64,000 nt of DNA from Gluconacetobacter diazotrophicus PA1 5 (GCF_000067045.1 NC_010125.1:2718001-2782000), one strand, 5' to 3'. Shown: positions 8,320 to 19,215, numbered from the stretch's first letter. Translations and numbers: made by a program. The notes: generated from the sequence alone by a model not told the origin.

Positions 8320-9981
8320 TTGGCCGAAATAACAAGAAGCGCTCCGACAATGGACGTCGTTTTAGGAATTGATGTGGGAACGGGCAGCGCCCGGGCGGGG
8401 GTGTTCACCACCGACGGCCGCAAGCTTGGCGCGGCCAGCCGGGCGACCCGCACGTGGCACCCGCGCCCGCATGTCGCCCAGCAATCCTCCACCGATATCT
8501 GGCATGCCGTCTGCGCCAGCGTGTCCGATGCGATGGCGCTCGCGACGGAGCGGGCCGGCGGCCTGCTGGATGTTCGCGGGGTGGGGTTCGATGCCACCTG
8601 TTCGCTGGTGGTGCTGGACAGGAACGGCGCGCCGCTTTCGGTCGATCGCGACGGCGCGCCCGGGCAGGACGTGATCCTGTGGATGGATCATCGTGCCGTG
8701 GATCAGGCCGCCCGGATCAATGACGGGGCCTATGACGTCCTGCGCTATGTCGGCGGGACGATCTCGCCCGAAATGGAAACGCCGAAGCTGCTGTGGCTGA
8801 AGGAACGGCTGCCGGACGTCTTCGACCAGGCCGGCCTTTTCTTCGACCTGCCGGATTTCCTGACCTGGCGGGCCACGGGCGCAGAATCCCGGTCGCGCTG
8901 TTCGACGGTGTGCAAATGGACCTACCTGGCGCATGAGGACCGGTGGGACGACAGTTACTTCCGCGCCGTCGGCCTGGGCCGGCTGGTCGATGAGGGCTAT
9001 CGCCGGATCGGCACCGATATCCGCCCGCTGGGCGGCCGCGTCGGCGCGGGACTGGACGCGCGGGCGGCGGAGGAGCTGGGCCTGCCCGTCGGCACACCCG
9101 TCGCGGTGTCGGCCATCGATGCCCATGCCGGCGGCATCGGGGTGATCGGCGCGGCCGGGGGCGGCGATCCGTCGTTCGACCGGCGCGTGGCGCTGATCGG
9201 CGGCACGTCGAGCTGCCACATGGTCGTCTCGCCCACGCCGCGCTTCGTGCCGGGCATCTGGGGACCGTATTTCGACGCGATGCTGCCGGGCATGTGGCTG
9301 AACGAGGCCGGGCAATCCGCCACCGGCAGCCTGATCGACTTCATCATCGCCAGTCATCCGGCCACCCCCGCGCTGCGCCGGCAGGCGCAGCAGGAGGAGC
9401 GGACGATCTACCAGGTGCTGAACGACATCCTGGCCGGGCTGGAATCCGGGATGCCCGCCGGCAGCATCACGCGCGACCTGCATGTCATGCCCGACTTCAA
9501 CGGCAACCGCTCGCCGCACGCGGACCCGGCATCGCACGGCATGATCGGCGGGCTGGGCCTGTCGGCAACCGACGACGACCTGGCGTGTTTGTATCTGGCG
9601 ACGATCCAGGGCCTGGCCTATGGGACCCGCGACATCATAGACACGTTGAACCGGCAGGGCTATGCCATCGACACGATCCTGGCGACCGGCGGCGGGACGA
9701 AGAACCCGGTTTTCGTCCGCGAACATGCCAATGCGACCGGCTGCCGCATCCTGCTGCCGGAGGAACCGGACGCCGTCCTGCTGGGCAGCGCCATCCTGGG
9801 CGCCGTGGCGGGCGGCGTGCATGCGTCGATCCATGACGGAATGGCGGCCATGAGCCGCACCGGCGCCGAAATCCGGCCCGATCCGGAAACGCGCGGGTTC
9901 CATGACGCCAAGCTGCAGGTCTGCCGTGCGATGTATGACGACCAGAAGCGGTACCGGGGGATCATGACACGCGGGGCCTGA
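8320..9981 (+). CDS. FGGY-family pentulose kinase, probably D-ribulokinase
   Basis: This 553-residue kinase is closest in layout to the 5C-carbohydrate (FGGY/D-ribulokinase) subfamily. The N-terminal phosphate loop is VLGIDVGTGSARAGVF. The subfamily blocks ILWMDHRAVDQAARIN and GGTISPEMETPKLLWLKE are present, and the C-terminal ATP site is TGGGTKNPVF. It should phosphorylate D-ribulose to D-ribulose 5-phosphate. That fits the ribitol dehydrogenase at 19216 and the L-fucose/D-arabinose isomerase at 31143, both of which could make D-ribulose. The start given is a TTG; an ATG at 8350 (MDVVLG) is an equally plausible start, and neither has a strong ribosome site. Confidence 0.82.
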   Translation: MAEITRSAPTMDVVLGIDVGTGSARAGVFTTDGRKLGAASRATRTWHPRPHVAQQSSTDIWHAVCASVSDAMALATERAGGLLDVRGVGFDATCSLVVLDRNGAPLSVDRDGAPGQDVILWMDHRAVDQAARINDGAYDVLRYVGGTISPEMETPKLLWLKERLPDVFDQAGLFFDLPDFLTWRATGAESRSRCSTVCKWTYLAHEDRWDDSYFRAVGLGRLVDEGYRRIGTDIRPLGGRVGAGLDARAAEELGLPVGTPVAVSAIDAHAGGIGVIGAAGGGDPSFDRRVALIGGTSSCHMVVSPTPRFVPGIWGPYFDAMLPGMWLNEAGQSATGSLIDFIIASHPATPALRRQAQQEERTIYQVLNDILAGLESGMPAGSITRDLHVMPDFNGNRSPHADPASHGMIGGLGLSATDDDLACLYLATIQGLAYGTRDIIDTLNRQGYAIDTILATGGGTKNPVFVREHANATGCRILLPEEPDAVLLGSAILGAVAGGVHASIHDGMAAMSRTGAEIRPDPETRGFHDAKLQVCRAMYDDQKRYRGIMTRGA

Positions 9982-10090
9982 TCGACCCCTTCCCTGTCCG
10001 AAAGTCACTTGAATTCAAACCGCCTGCCTGAACGCCGCGACATAAGCGGCATCCCGAAACAAGGGCGGAATAAGAACAAAGGGTTGCAAT

Positions 10091-11452
10091 ATGGCGCATT
10101 CCACGACTTCGCGGCGCTGGTCCGGTGCCTCGATGCAGATTCTCGGCATGCTGGTCCTGGGCACCGCATCCTGCCTCGGCATGGGCGCGGCGTCGCCGGC
10201 CCATGCGGCCGGCACGCTGACGATCGCCACGGTCAACAATGCCGACATGGTCGTCATGAAACAGTTATCGGGCGAATTCGAGACGGCGCATCCCGACATC
10301 CACCTGAACTGGGTGACGCTGGAGGAAAACGTCCTGCGCCAGCGGGCGACGACCGACATCGCGACCCATTCCGGCCAGTTCGACATCCTGACGATCGGCA
10401 ATTACGAGGTGCCGATCTGGGCCAAGCAGGGATGGCTGGCAGAACTGCACCCCGATGCCGCCTATGATGCGGACGACATCCTGCCGGCGGTACGTGCCGG
10501 CCTGACGGTGAACGACAAGCTGTATGCCCTGCCGTTCTATGCCGAAAGCGTCATGACCTATTACCGCAAGGACCTGTTCGCCAAGGCCGGGCTGACGATG
10601 CCCGACGCCCCGACCTATGACCAGATCCGCACCTTCGCCGACAAGATCACGGACAAGGACAGCCAGACCTATGGCCTGTGCCTGCGCGGCAAGCCGGGCT
10701 GGGGCGAGAACATGGCCTATGTCACGTCGCTGGTGAACACGTTCGGCGGCCAGTGGTTCGACATGACCTGGCACCCCATGCTGAACAGTCCGGAATGGAA
10801 GGCGGCGCTGACCTGGTACGTGTCGGCCCTGAAGGCCGATGGCCCGCCCGGGGCGACATCGAACGGATTCAATGAAAACCTGGCGCTGTTCGCCAGCGGC
10901 CATTGCGGCATCTGGATCGATTCCACGGTGGCCGGCGGCCTGCTGTTCGATCCGGCGCAATCACACGTGGCCAATACGGTAGGCTTCGCTTCCGTGCCGC
11001 TGGGGCCATACGGCAAGGGACCGACCTGGCTGTGGAGCTGGAACCTGGCCATTCCCGCATCGTCCACCCATGTGGCCGACGCCCAGACCTTCATCACCTG
11101 GGCGACGTCGAAGGCCTATGTGCAACTGGTGGCGAAGAACCGCGGTTGGGTCGCAGTGCCCGCCGGCACGCGCCTGTCGACCTACAACACCCCGGAATAC
11201 CAGAAGGCAGCGCCGTTCGCGGCGTTCGTCCATAACGCCATCGACCATGCCGATCCGAACGGGCCGACGAAGCAGCCGCGCCCCTATGGCGGCGCGCAGT
11301 TCGTCGCCATCCCGCAGTTCCAGGCCATCGGCACCCAGGTCGGCCAGAGCGTCGCCGCCGCCCTGTCGGGCCAGACGACGGTCGAGCAAACCCAGGCCTC
11401 GGCCCAGGCGTTGGTGACACGCACCATGCGGCAGGCAGGCCTGCTGCATTAG
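10091..11452 (+). CDS. smoE: Polyol ABC transporter binding protein, SmoE/MtlE type
   Basis: This 453-residue family-1 binding protein has a Sec signal peptide ending near PAHAA. The mature start TLTIATVNNADMVVMKQLS and the block WVTLEENVLRQRATTDIAT are characteristic of the sorbitol/mannitol (SmoE/MtlE) group. They are followed by FDILTIGNYEVPIWAKQGWL and the PFYAESVMTYYRKDLFAKAGL motif of family-1 solute receptors. It delivers a polyol to the two permeases encoded next. A 10-bp palindrome TTGAATTCAA lies upstream at 10009-10018, and the ribosome site is AAAGGG just before the ATG. It is the first gene of the operon that ends at 16716. Confidence 0.88.
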   Translation: MAHSTTSRRWSGASMQILGMLVLGTASCLGMGAASPAHAAGTLTIATVNNADMVVMKQLSGEFETAHPDIHLNWVTLEENVLRQRATTDIATHSGQFDILTIGNYEVPIWAKQGWLAELHPDAAYDADDILPAVRAGLTVNDKLYALPFYAESVMTYYRKDLFAKAGLTMPDAPTYDQIRTFADKITDKDSQTYGLCLRGKPGWGENMAYVTSLVNTFGGQWFDMTWHPMLNSPEWKAALTWYVSALKADGPPGATSNGFNENLALFASGHCGIWIDSTVAGGLLFDPAQSHVANTVGFASVPLGPYGKGPTWLWSWNLAIPASSTHVADAQTFITWATSKAYVQLVAKNRGWVAVPAGTRLSTYNTPEYQKAAPFAAFVHNAIDHADPNGPTKQPRPYGGAQFVAIPQFQAIGTQVGQSVAAALSGQTTVEQTQASAQALVTRTMRQAGLLH

Positions 11453-11476
11453 ATCCCGACGCGCAAGGAGCGGATC

Positions 11477-12421
11477 ATGGGTGGCATGACCGGAACGATC
11501 GACCTGACTCCCCCCGTGGTCCCCCCTGGCGGCGTGGTCCCGCCCGGGGGCGCGGCCCGCGCCCGGCGGCATGAAGGAATGCTGCTGCAATCCCCGGCGG
11601 TGATCCTGCTGCTGGTGTGGTCGCTGGTCCCGCTGGCGATGACGCTGTGGTACTCGCTGCGCAACTACAACCTGGTCGATCCGACGTTGCAGGGATTCGC
11701 CGGCATCAGCAATTACCGCTACCTGCTGACCGACCCCGACTTCCTGACCGCGCTGCTCAATACCGGCCTGCTGGTCGGCGGCGTGCTGGTCATCACCGTC
11801 GGACTGGGCACGCTGCTGGCCGTCCTGTACGACCAGCCGTTCCTGGGACAGGGCGTTGCCCGCGTCCTGGTCATTTCGCCGTTCTTCATCATGCCCACCG
11901 TGTCCGCCCTGTTGTGGAAGAACCTGATGCTGCACCCGATCTATGGCGTGTATTCCGCCATGATGCGGGCGGTCGGGCTGACGCCGGTGGACTGGCTGTC
12001 GCGCTATCCGCTCGCGACGCTGATCATGATCGTGTCGTGGGAATGGCTGCCGTTCGCGATCCTGATCCTGCTGACGGCGATCCAGTCGCTGGATTCCGAG
12101 CAGAAGGAAGCCGCGCGCATGGACGGCGCCGGGCCCGTCGCCCAGTTCCGCTACATCATCCTGCCGCACCTGTCGCGCGCGATCACGGTCGTCATCATGA
12201 TCGAGACGATCTTCCTGCTGGCGATCTTCGCCGAAATCTCGGTCACCACGGCGGGCGGTCCCGGGGTCGCGTCCACCAACCTGGCCTTCCTGATCTATGC
12301 CCGCGCGCTGCTGCAGTTCGATGTCGGCGGCGCGTCGGCGGGCGGCATGGTCGCCATCGTCATCGCCAACATCGTGGCGGCGTTCCTGCTGCGCGCCGTC
12401 GCCCGCAACCTGGAGGCCTGA
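11477..12421 (+). CDS. smoF: Polyol ABC transporter permease, SmoF type
   Basis: This 314-residue MalF-like permease has about six membrane segments after a proline-rich cytoplasmic head (TPPVVPPGGVVPPGG). The EAA loop that docks the ATPase is visible as EQKEAARMDGAGPVAQFRYIILPHL. The family block TTAGGPGVASTNLAFLIYARALLQFDVG matches the sorbitol/mannitol group. It forms a heterodimeric channel with the next gene. A good ribosome site (AAGGAG) lies before the ATG at 11477. The gap from the binding protein is 24 bp. Confidence 0.88.
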   Translation: MGGMTGTIDLTPPVVPPGGVVPPGGAARARRHEGMLLQSPAVILLLVWSLVPLAMTLWYSLRNYNLVDPTLQGFAGISNYRYLLTDPDFLTALLNTGLLVGGVLVITVGLGTLLAVLYDQPFLGQGVARVLVISPFFIMPTVSALLWKNLMLHPIYGVYSAMMRAVGLTPVDWLSRYPLATLIMIVSWEWLPFAILILLTAIQSLDSEQKEAARMDGAGPVAQFRYIILPHLSRAITVVIMIETIFLLAIFAEISVTTAGGPGVASTNLAFLIYARALLQFDVGGASAGGMVAIVIANIVAAFLLRAVARNLEA

Positions 12422-12425
12422 CATC

Positions 12426-13253
12426 ATGACCAGGAACCGCGCGCGCCTGAACCGCATCGGCATCGGCGTCCTGGCCTGGGCCGTCGCGCTGTGGGTGTTC
12501 TTCCCCATCCTGTGGATGCTGCTGACCGGCTTCAAGACCGAACCCGACGCCATTTCCACGCCGCCGCACCTGTTCTTCCACCCGACGCTGTCCAGCTATC
12601 GCGAGGTCTTCGCGCGCGAGAATTACTGGCACTTCGCCCTGAACAGCGTCGCGATTTCGCTCTTTTCCAGCATTGTCGCGATCCTGCTGTCGATCCCGGC
12701 GGCCTACGCCATGGCCTTCCTGCCCGGCCGACGCACGCGCGGCACGCTGCTGTGGATGCTGTCCACCCGCATGCTGCCGCCCGTGGGCGTGCTGGTGCCG
12801 ATCTACCTGCTGGCCCGCAGCAGCGGCCTGCTGGACACCCGCACCGGGCTGATCGTGATCTATACGCTGACGAACCTGCCGATCATGGTCTGGATGCTGT
12901 ACACCTTCTTTCGCGAGGTACCGGTCCCGATCCTGGAGGCGGGGCGCATGGACGGCGCCACGCGCTGGCAGGAAATCACCCAGGTTTTGGCACCGCTGGC
13001 TCTGCCCGGCATCGCCTCGACCGGGCTGCTGTCGATGATCCTGTGCTGGAACGAGGCGTTCTGGTCCCTGAACCTGACATCGTCCAACGCCGCGCCGCTG
13101 CCGACCTTCATCGCTTCCTTCTCGTCGCCCGAGGGGCTGTTCTTCGCCAAGCTGTCCGCTGCCTCGACGCTGGCGGTCGCCCCCATCCTGGTCTTCGGAT
13201 GGCTAAGCCAGAAACAGCTTGTCCGCGGACTGACCTTCGGCGCGGTCAAATAA
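12426..13253 (+). CDS. smoG: Polyol ABC transporter permease, SmoG type
   Basis: This 275-residue MalG-like permease starts at the ATG at 12426, 4 bp after the smoF stop; the longer open frame from 12297 is an artefact of overlap with smoF. Six membrane segments are expected. The EAA loop is EAGRMDGATRWQEITQVLAPLALPG. The C-terminal stretch NEAFWSLNLTSSNAAPLPTFIASFSSPEGLF is typical of the SmoG/MtlG group. It pairs with the 11477 product. Confidence 0.88.
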   Translation: MTRNRARLNRIGIGVLAWAVALWVFFPILWMLLTGFKTEPDAISTPPHLFFHPTLSSYREVFARENYWHFALNSVAISLFSSIVAILLSIPAAYAMAFLPGRRTRGTLLWMLSTRMLPPVGVLVPIYLLARSSGLLDTRTGLIVIYTLTNLPIMVWMLYTFFREVPVPILEAGRMDGATRWQEITQVLAPLALPGIASTGLLSMILCWNEAFWSLNLTSSNAAPLPTFIASFSSPEGLFFAKLSAASTLAVAPILVFGWLSQKQLVRGLTFGAVK

Positions 13254-13294
13254 GCGAATCATTCAGGGCCTGAAACGTATCTGGGGGGGGTGTC

Positions 13295-14401
<1,107 letters not shown>

Positions 14402-14454
14402 CCGGCAGCGCGATCGTCAAATTGCCTTCATTTCCCCTGAGGAATCCGAACCCG

Positions 14455-15228
14455 ATGTATACGGAAAAACTTCGCCTGGACGGCCGCACCGCCATCGTGA
14501 CCGGCGGTGCCCAGAATATCGGCCTGGCGTGCGCCACGGCGCTGGCGGAATTCGGCGCCCGCGTCATCATCGCGGACCTGGACGGCCCGCTGGCGGAAAG
14601 CGCCGCCGCCGAACTGTCGGCCCTAGGGCTGGACGTGGCGGGCACGACGCTGGACGTCACCAACACCGCACAGGTCGATGACGTCGCCGCGCGCCTGAAG
14701 AAGGAAGAGGCGCATATCGACATCCTGGTCTGCAATGCGGGCATCTGCATCTCGGAAGTCAAGGCCGAGGAGATGACGGATGCGCAATGGCTGAAGCAGG
14801 TCGACATCAACCTGAACGGCGTCTTCCGCTGCTGCCGTGCATTCGGCCGTATCATGCTGGAACAGGGCGGGGGCGCGATCGTCAATATCGGGTCCATGTC
14901 CGGGCTGATCGTCAACAAGCCGCAGGAACAGGCCGCCTATAACGCCACGAAGGCCGGGGTGCATCAATATACGCGCTCGCTGGCGGCGGAATGGGCCACG
15001 CGCGGCATTCGCGTCAACGCGGTGGCGCCGACCTATATCGAAACGACGCTGACCCGCTTCGGCATGGAACAGCCCCGGCTGTACAATGCCTGGCTGGAAG
15101 GCACGCCGATGCATCGCGTCGGCCAGCCGGACGAAGTGGCGTCGGTCGTCCAGTTCCTGGCGTCCGACGCCGCCAGCCTGATGACCGGGGCGATCATCAA
15201 TGTCGATGCCGGGTTCACGGTATGGTAA
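14455..15228 (+). CDS. SDR polyol dehydrogenase
   Basis: This 257-residue short-chain dehydrogenase has cofactor loop TGGAQNIG, NAG motif CNAGIC, catalytic Ser region NIGSMSG, Tyr-Lys motif YNATKAG, and the end SLMTGAIINVDAGFTVW. An aspartate after the second beta strand (IIADLDG) suggests NAD(H). Placed between a polyol importer and xylulokinase, it most likely oxidises the imported polyol (D-arabitol or xylitol) to D-xylulose, or sorbitol to a ketohexose. The start at 14455 was preferred to the longer frame from 14329 because a GAGGAA site precedes it and the upstream part overlaps smoK. Confidence 0.85.
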   Translation: MYTEKLRLDGRTAIVTGGAQNIGLACATALAEFGARVIIADLDGPLAESAAAELSALGLDVAGTTLDVTNTAQVDDVAARLKKEEAHIDILVCNAGICISEVKAEEMTDAQWLKQVDINLNGVFRCCRAFGRIMLEQGGGAIVNIGSMSGLIVNKPQEQAAYNATKAGVHQYTRSLAAEWATRGIRVNAVAPTYIETTLTRFGMEQPRLYNAWLEGTPMHRVGQPDEVASVVQFLASDAASLMTGAIINVDAGFTVW

Positions 15229-15237
15229 TGCGGCCCC

Positions 15238-16716
15238 ATGACCTATCTGGGACTGGATATCGGAACCACCGCGACCAAGGCGATCCTGGTCGATGACCGC
15301 CAATCGGTCCTGGCCGCCGCCACCGTCGCGTCGCGGATCGATCAGCCTGCCCCGGGCCTGAGCGAGCAGGACCCCGATACATGGATCGCCGGCGTGCGCC
15401 TGGCGCTGGCCCGGCTGCGCGACGAGGCGGGGCCGGCCTATGGCGCCGTCCGCGCGATCGGCCTGTCGGGTCACATGCATTCGGTCGCCCTGCTGGATGA
15501 CGGGCTGCACCCCGTCCGCCCCGCCCTGCTGTGGAACGACACGCGGGGCCAGGCGCAGGCGCAACGCCTGCTTCAGGACGTGCCGGACATCAGCCGGGCC
15601 ACGGGCGTGCGTCCTATGGCCAGCTTCAGCGCGGCGAAGCTGCTGTGGATCAGGGAGAACGATCCGGCGGCGTTCGCGGCGACGCGGCACGTGCTGTGGG
15701 CCAAGGATTATGTCCGCCTGTGGCTGACCGGCGCGCTGGCCACGGATATGTCGGACGCCGCCGGGTCGCAATTGTTCGACCAGCAAAACCGCACCTGGTT
15801 CGCCCCGGTCCGCGACTATCTGGGGCTCGGCCCCGCTATCCTGCCCGAACTGCGGGACGGCACCGACTGCGCCGGACGCCTGCGCACGGCGACGGCCCGG
15901 GATCTGGGCCTGCCCCCCGGCATAGCCGTCGCCACGGGCGGCGGCGACACGCCGGTCGGGGCGGTCGGGCTGGGCCGGGTCGATGCGGGGCAGTCCTATA
16001 TCTCGCTGGGGACGGGCGCGGTCTACGTCACCGTTCAGGACACGTACGCCCCGGACGAGGCGGTGGGCCTGCACACGTTCGCCCATTGCGTTCCCCGCCG
16101 CTGGTACCAGATGGCCGCGATGTTGAACGGCGCGAGCTGCCTGGCCTGGGTGGCGGCCCTGTGCCGCGAGAGCGATCTCCCCGCCCTGCTTCGGCGGGTG
16201 GAGGCGCGTGGACCCGGCCCCAGCCGCATCCTGTTCCAGCCCTATCTTCGCGGGGAACGCACGCCCCACGACGATGCCCTGGCCCGGGGCGCCTTCATCG
16301 GCCTCGACGCATCGTGCGATGTGGTGGACCTGGCCCGGGCGGTGCTGGAAGGGGTGGCGTTCTCGCTGCGCCAGGGCCAGGACCTTCTGGCGTGCCAGCA
16401 GGCGATTTCCGGCCCTGTCCCACTGATCGGCGGCGGTGCCCGCAGTCCGGAATGGGCCCGCATCATGGCGACGGTCCTGGGCCGCGACCTGGTCATTCCG
16501 CGCAATGCCGAACATGCCTGCGCCCTGGGCGCGGCCCGGCTGGGCATGGTGGCGGATGGATGGACGATGGCGGACGCCATGCCGGCTTTCGAGATCGCGC
16601 AGGCGATTGCGCCCGACCACGAAGCGATCCCGCTCTATGACGCGCAATATGCGCAATTCGAACGGCTGTATCCGGCCATTCGATCCATCGGCCAGGGCAC
16701 GGCCGCCGGCCTGTAA
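15238..16716 (+). CDS. xylB: Xylulokinase
   Basis: This 492-residue FGGY kinase phosphorylates D-xylulose to xylulose 5-phosphate. The N-terminal phosphate loop is GLDIGTTATKAILVD. The xylulokinase block AIGLSGHMHSVALLD and the substrate region LLWNDTRGQAQAQ are present, as is the ATP-binding half GGGARSPEWARIMATVLGRDL. Length is normal. It begins 9 bp after the SDR stop and is the last gene of the polyol operon, ending 31 bp before a strong hairpin. Confidence 0.92.
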   Translation: MTYLGLDIGTTATKAILVDDRQSVLAAATVASRIDQPAPGLSEQDPDTWIAGVRLALARLRDEAGPAYGAVRAIGLSGHMHSVALLDDGLHPVRPALLWNDTRGQAQAQRLLQDVPDISRATGVRPMASFSAAKLLWIRENDPAAFAATRHVLWAKDYVRLWLTGALATDMSDAAGSQLFDQQNRTWFAPVRDYLGLGPAILPELRDGTDCAGRLRTATARDLGLPPGIAVATGGGDTPVGAVGLGRVDAGQSYISLGTGAVYVTVQDTYAPDEAVGLHTFAHCVPRRWYQMAAMLNGASCLAWVAALCRESDLPALLRRVEARGPGPSRILFQPYLRGERTPHDDALARGAFIGLDASCDVVDLARAVLEGVAFSLRQGQDLLACQQAISGPVPLIGGGARSPEWARIMATVLGRDLVIPRNAEHACALGAARLGMVADGWTMADAMPAFEIAQAIAPDHEAIPLYDAQYAQFERLYPAIRSIGQGTAAGL

Positions 16717-16747
16717 CGCAGGGGCGGTCCGGCCCCGTCACGACGAA

Positions 16748-16793
16748 GGCCGGAGCCGTTCCCGTCCCGCATGCGGGAAGGACGGCTCCGGCC
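16748..16793. terminator. Bidirectional hairpin between xylB and the porin gene
   Basis: A 12-bp stem GGCCGGAGCCGT (16748-16759) pairs with ACGGCTCCGGCC (16782-16793). An inner stem CCCGCATGCGGG (16766-16777) lies between them. There is no long T run. It lies between two convergent genes and could stop transcription from both sides. Confidence 0.7.
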
Positions 16794-16805
16794 CCGGCCT
16801 GGTGT

Positions 16806-18263
16806 TCAGAACAGTTCGATATGGGTCTTGAACCCCAGCACGGCGGTGTCACGCAGCACGCGCTGGCCACCCGGATTGAAGTAATACTGGAAATCCGGGG
16901 CAATCGTCATGCCCCGATAGACGTGGATCTGATAGTCCACTTCCAGGTTCATGCCGTAGGATTGCGGGCCATAGGCCCCGTTCAGCAGGTTGCCGGGCAG
17001 AATTCCCTGCTGCAGTTGCAGTTCCTGGGTCTTGGCCGCCAGCGCCGACTCACGGATATAGGCAAAATTGATGCCGGCACCATCGAGCGGCCGCGCCTTC
17101 CAGAATCCCCGGGCGAGGAAACCGGCCTGGTACTGCTGCGAGCGCATCGAGATATCTTCGTCGTTGTAATAGAAGCCGCCCAGGAAGGTCACGCCCGCAT
17201 CCTTGGCCCCGCCCTTGAAATGATACAGCATCTGGTCGGCCAGGAACCATGCGGCGTTCGCACCATGGTCCCGCCGACGCGGCAGGCCGGTCAACGCCCA
17301 GGCATCGCCATAGCCGTCATAATAGACGTCCTGATGGTCCACCGTATCGCGTGCGTAGCCGATCTTGTAATGGCCGGGCAGCGTCCCGTGACCGAAGACC
17401 GGTTCCCAGCCGAATTCGATGGGCATCGATTCGCCGTTGATATCGGCGCCGTTGAGCTTGAAGCCGGTGCGATACTGCGTATTGCCGTAGATACCGGCCT
17501 GGTCGAAATAGACGCCGGTCTGGAAATACGTATCGGTGGTCGGACGGACCCGGAACCGGACGGCCCAGTTCGAATCCGGATAGGACGAATGGGCGGTGTT
17601 GTCGGAAGACGCCTTGGGGTTACCGCAGAACGCATTGTTCATGAAATTGCAGTACAGCGGGTTGGACGAGAAATCGTTCAGGAACGGAATGCGCCCGGCC
17701 GCGACATCGAAGCGGCCCTGCCACAACGTCTCTTCCCCGTATCCATACACAAAGTGCACGACCACGTTGCCGCCGGCACCATAGATTTCCTGGCTGGGGG
17801 CCACGTTGTCACCGAACATGCGGCTGGCCGGAATACCGTAACGACCGACGACGATCGCGTGCGTGCTGAAGCCCGTCAGTCCCGCAAGGCGCTCCCAGTC
17901 CGTATCATTTTCGAATGCGTACTGGCCCGCGTTGGAACTGCCCTTGCGCAGGCCGTATCCGGGCGTCACGCTTCCGACATTTCCCGCGAATTCGTTGACG
18001 TTATCCAGAAGGAACGCAACGCCGCGATCGCGAAGCCACGTATTCCAGCCGAACGGGTCCGGCCACAGCGCCTCGGGCTGGGGCAGCGGGGGCACCGACG
18101 TCGCACCGAAATTGACCTGGTTCAGCGGGGTCGCGACCCGGACGCTGGGATTGAGAGAGGTCTGCGCCATGGCCCCGGTCGCGGCACACACGGCAAAACC
18201 CGTGCATACGGACAGCAGGGCGCCACACGCCACGGTACGGGAAAAAGAGATTGTCTTCTTCAT
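16806..18263 (-). CDS. oprB: OprB-type carbohydrate-selective porin
   Basis: This 485-residue outer-membrane beta barrel begins with a Sec signal peptide (MKKTISFSRTVACGALL..., cleavage near AMAQ). Family features are WNTWLRDRGVAFLLDNVNEFAGNV near the start, FDVAAGRIPFLNDFSSNPLYC..., WEPVFGHGTLPGHYKIGY, and a C-terminal strand ending in phenylalanine (GFKTHIELF), as expected for barrel insertion. It lets sugars or polyols cross the outer membrane and probably serves the neighbouring transporters. The ATG at 18263 was chosen over an in-frame start at 18335 because the signal peptide begins there. Confidence 0.9.
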   Translation of the reverse strand: MKKTISFSRTVACGALLSVCTGFAVCAATGAMAQTSLNPSVRVATPLNQVNFGATSVPPLPQPEALWPDPFGWNTWLRDRGVAFLLDNVNEFAGNVGSVTPGYGLRKGSSNAGQYAFENDTDWERLAGLTGFSTHAIVVGRYGIPASRMFGDNVAPSQEIYGAGGNVVVHFVYGYGEETLWQGRFDVAAGRIPFLNDFSSNPLYCNFMNNAFCGNPKASSDNTAHSSYPDSNWAVRFRVRPTTDTYFQTGVYFDQAGIYGNTQYRTGFKLNGADINGESMPIEFGWEPVFGHGTLPGHYKIGYARDTVDHQDVYYDGYGDAWALTGLPRRRDHGANAAWFLADQMLYHFKGGAKDAGVTFLGGFYYNDEDISMRSQQYQAGFLARGFWKARPLDGAGINFAYIRESALAAKTQELQLQQGILPGNLLNGAYGPQSYGMNLEVDYQIHVYRGMTIAPDFQYYFNPGGQRVLRDTAVLGFKTHIELF

Positions 18264-18836
18264 TGTTCTTGGTTTTCTTGTTGGAGCCTGATTGCTCGGT
18301 TTCGGCCAACGCCTCACCCCCGCACCATGATCCACGGTCGATGGAGAAGCATTGTTTAGACGGATCTTATGATTTCTTTTTTATGTTCTACTTTCCGGGC
18401 CGGAGCGACATACCCCATTTATCTGCGTGGACTCGATTTCGGGCTGGCAACCAGATTTTATTCATTTTTATCATCCGATTACTCTAATGATTTTTGCAAG
18501 ATTTTATAAACCTCGGTAATCTCCACGCCTACGGCCCTCAGAACGCCTCGTACAAAAGTTGGTTCGCCATCGTCATTACACGATTATGAGAGTTTGCTCA
18601 TCTTCCACAGGGGTACCGATACGAACGGTCTGCCCGACAATTGTCTGGACTTGGTCAAGCGTTCGTGCATGGAGTAAAAGAGACGAAATCGGACGGTTTC
18701 GGGATGGTTCCTGCCGGCAGGGTCTGCTTCGAAAAACGTCCGCGTCAAGAAAAAGCAAGAAGACGTATCTGCGGAAACAAACAAGATGATTCCAGGTGTC
18801 GATCATCTGGAACGATAAAATTCCAGAAGGTGTCCC
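18264..18836. other. AT-richer intergenic stretch without a gene
   Basis: About 570 bp lie between the porin start and a decayed transporter remnant. The part from 18355 to 18500 is notably AT-rich (runs such as TTTTTTATG and TTTATTCATTTTTATC) and probably holds the porin promoter. No credible protein or RNA gene was seen. Open frames here lack homology and codon character. Confidence 0.4.
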
Positions 18837-19194
18837 GTGAAAATCCCACGCTTTCTCTTGCCCTGGCTGTCCTGTGCCTGGGTGGTACCGCCCTGTCCCA
18901 GACCGCCTGCGCCGACCCGCTGAAGATCGGTGTTTCATCTACGCCATCGGGAGCAATGAGGAAGCCGTCCGCCTGTCCGGCATCGACGCCCGGCGCTGCA
19001 AGATCATCGTCTACCTGATCAGCGGCTTTACCGCCGCGCTGTCGGGCGTGGTCCCGCGTTCGCGGCTGATGAGCGGCCAGCCCAACGCGGATGCCATCAC
19101 CCTGCTGACCATCTTCATCAGCCGCCGGCGTCGCGCCGGCAAGGCGCGCTGGACGGGTTTGCCGGCATGGCGCGCTGAATGGGGCTCTCTGTGA
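18837..19194 (+). pseudogene. Remnant of a sugar ABC operon: binding-protein leader joined to permease middle
   Basis: Two gene pieces abut. Around 18841-18940 one frame encodes a signal peptide and mature start of a sugar binding protein (TLSLALAVLCLGGTALSQ, then ADPLKIGVS). From about 18940 a different frame encodes the interior of an RbsC-type permease (FIYAIGSNEEAVRLSGIDA, then IIVYLISGFTAALSGVV, then SGQPNADA). The junction is out of frame, and the tail after about 19100 matches neither family. This is a deletion scar of a ribose-type transporter operon that once stood directly before the ribitol dehydrogenase. It cannot make a working protein. Confidence 0.75.
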
Positions 19195-19215
19195 CTTCTG
19201 ACAAGGATAACCACC

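Noticed and set aside
18559..18789. Open frames before the decayed transporter remnant
   Set aside because: No domain, poor ribosome sites and both strands open at once; treated as intergenic.
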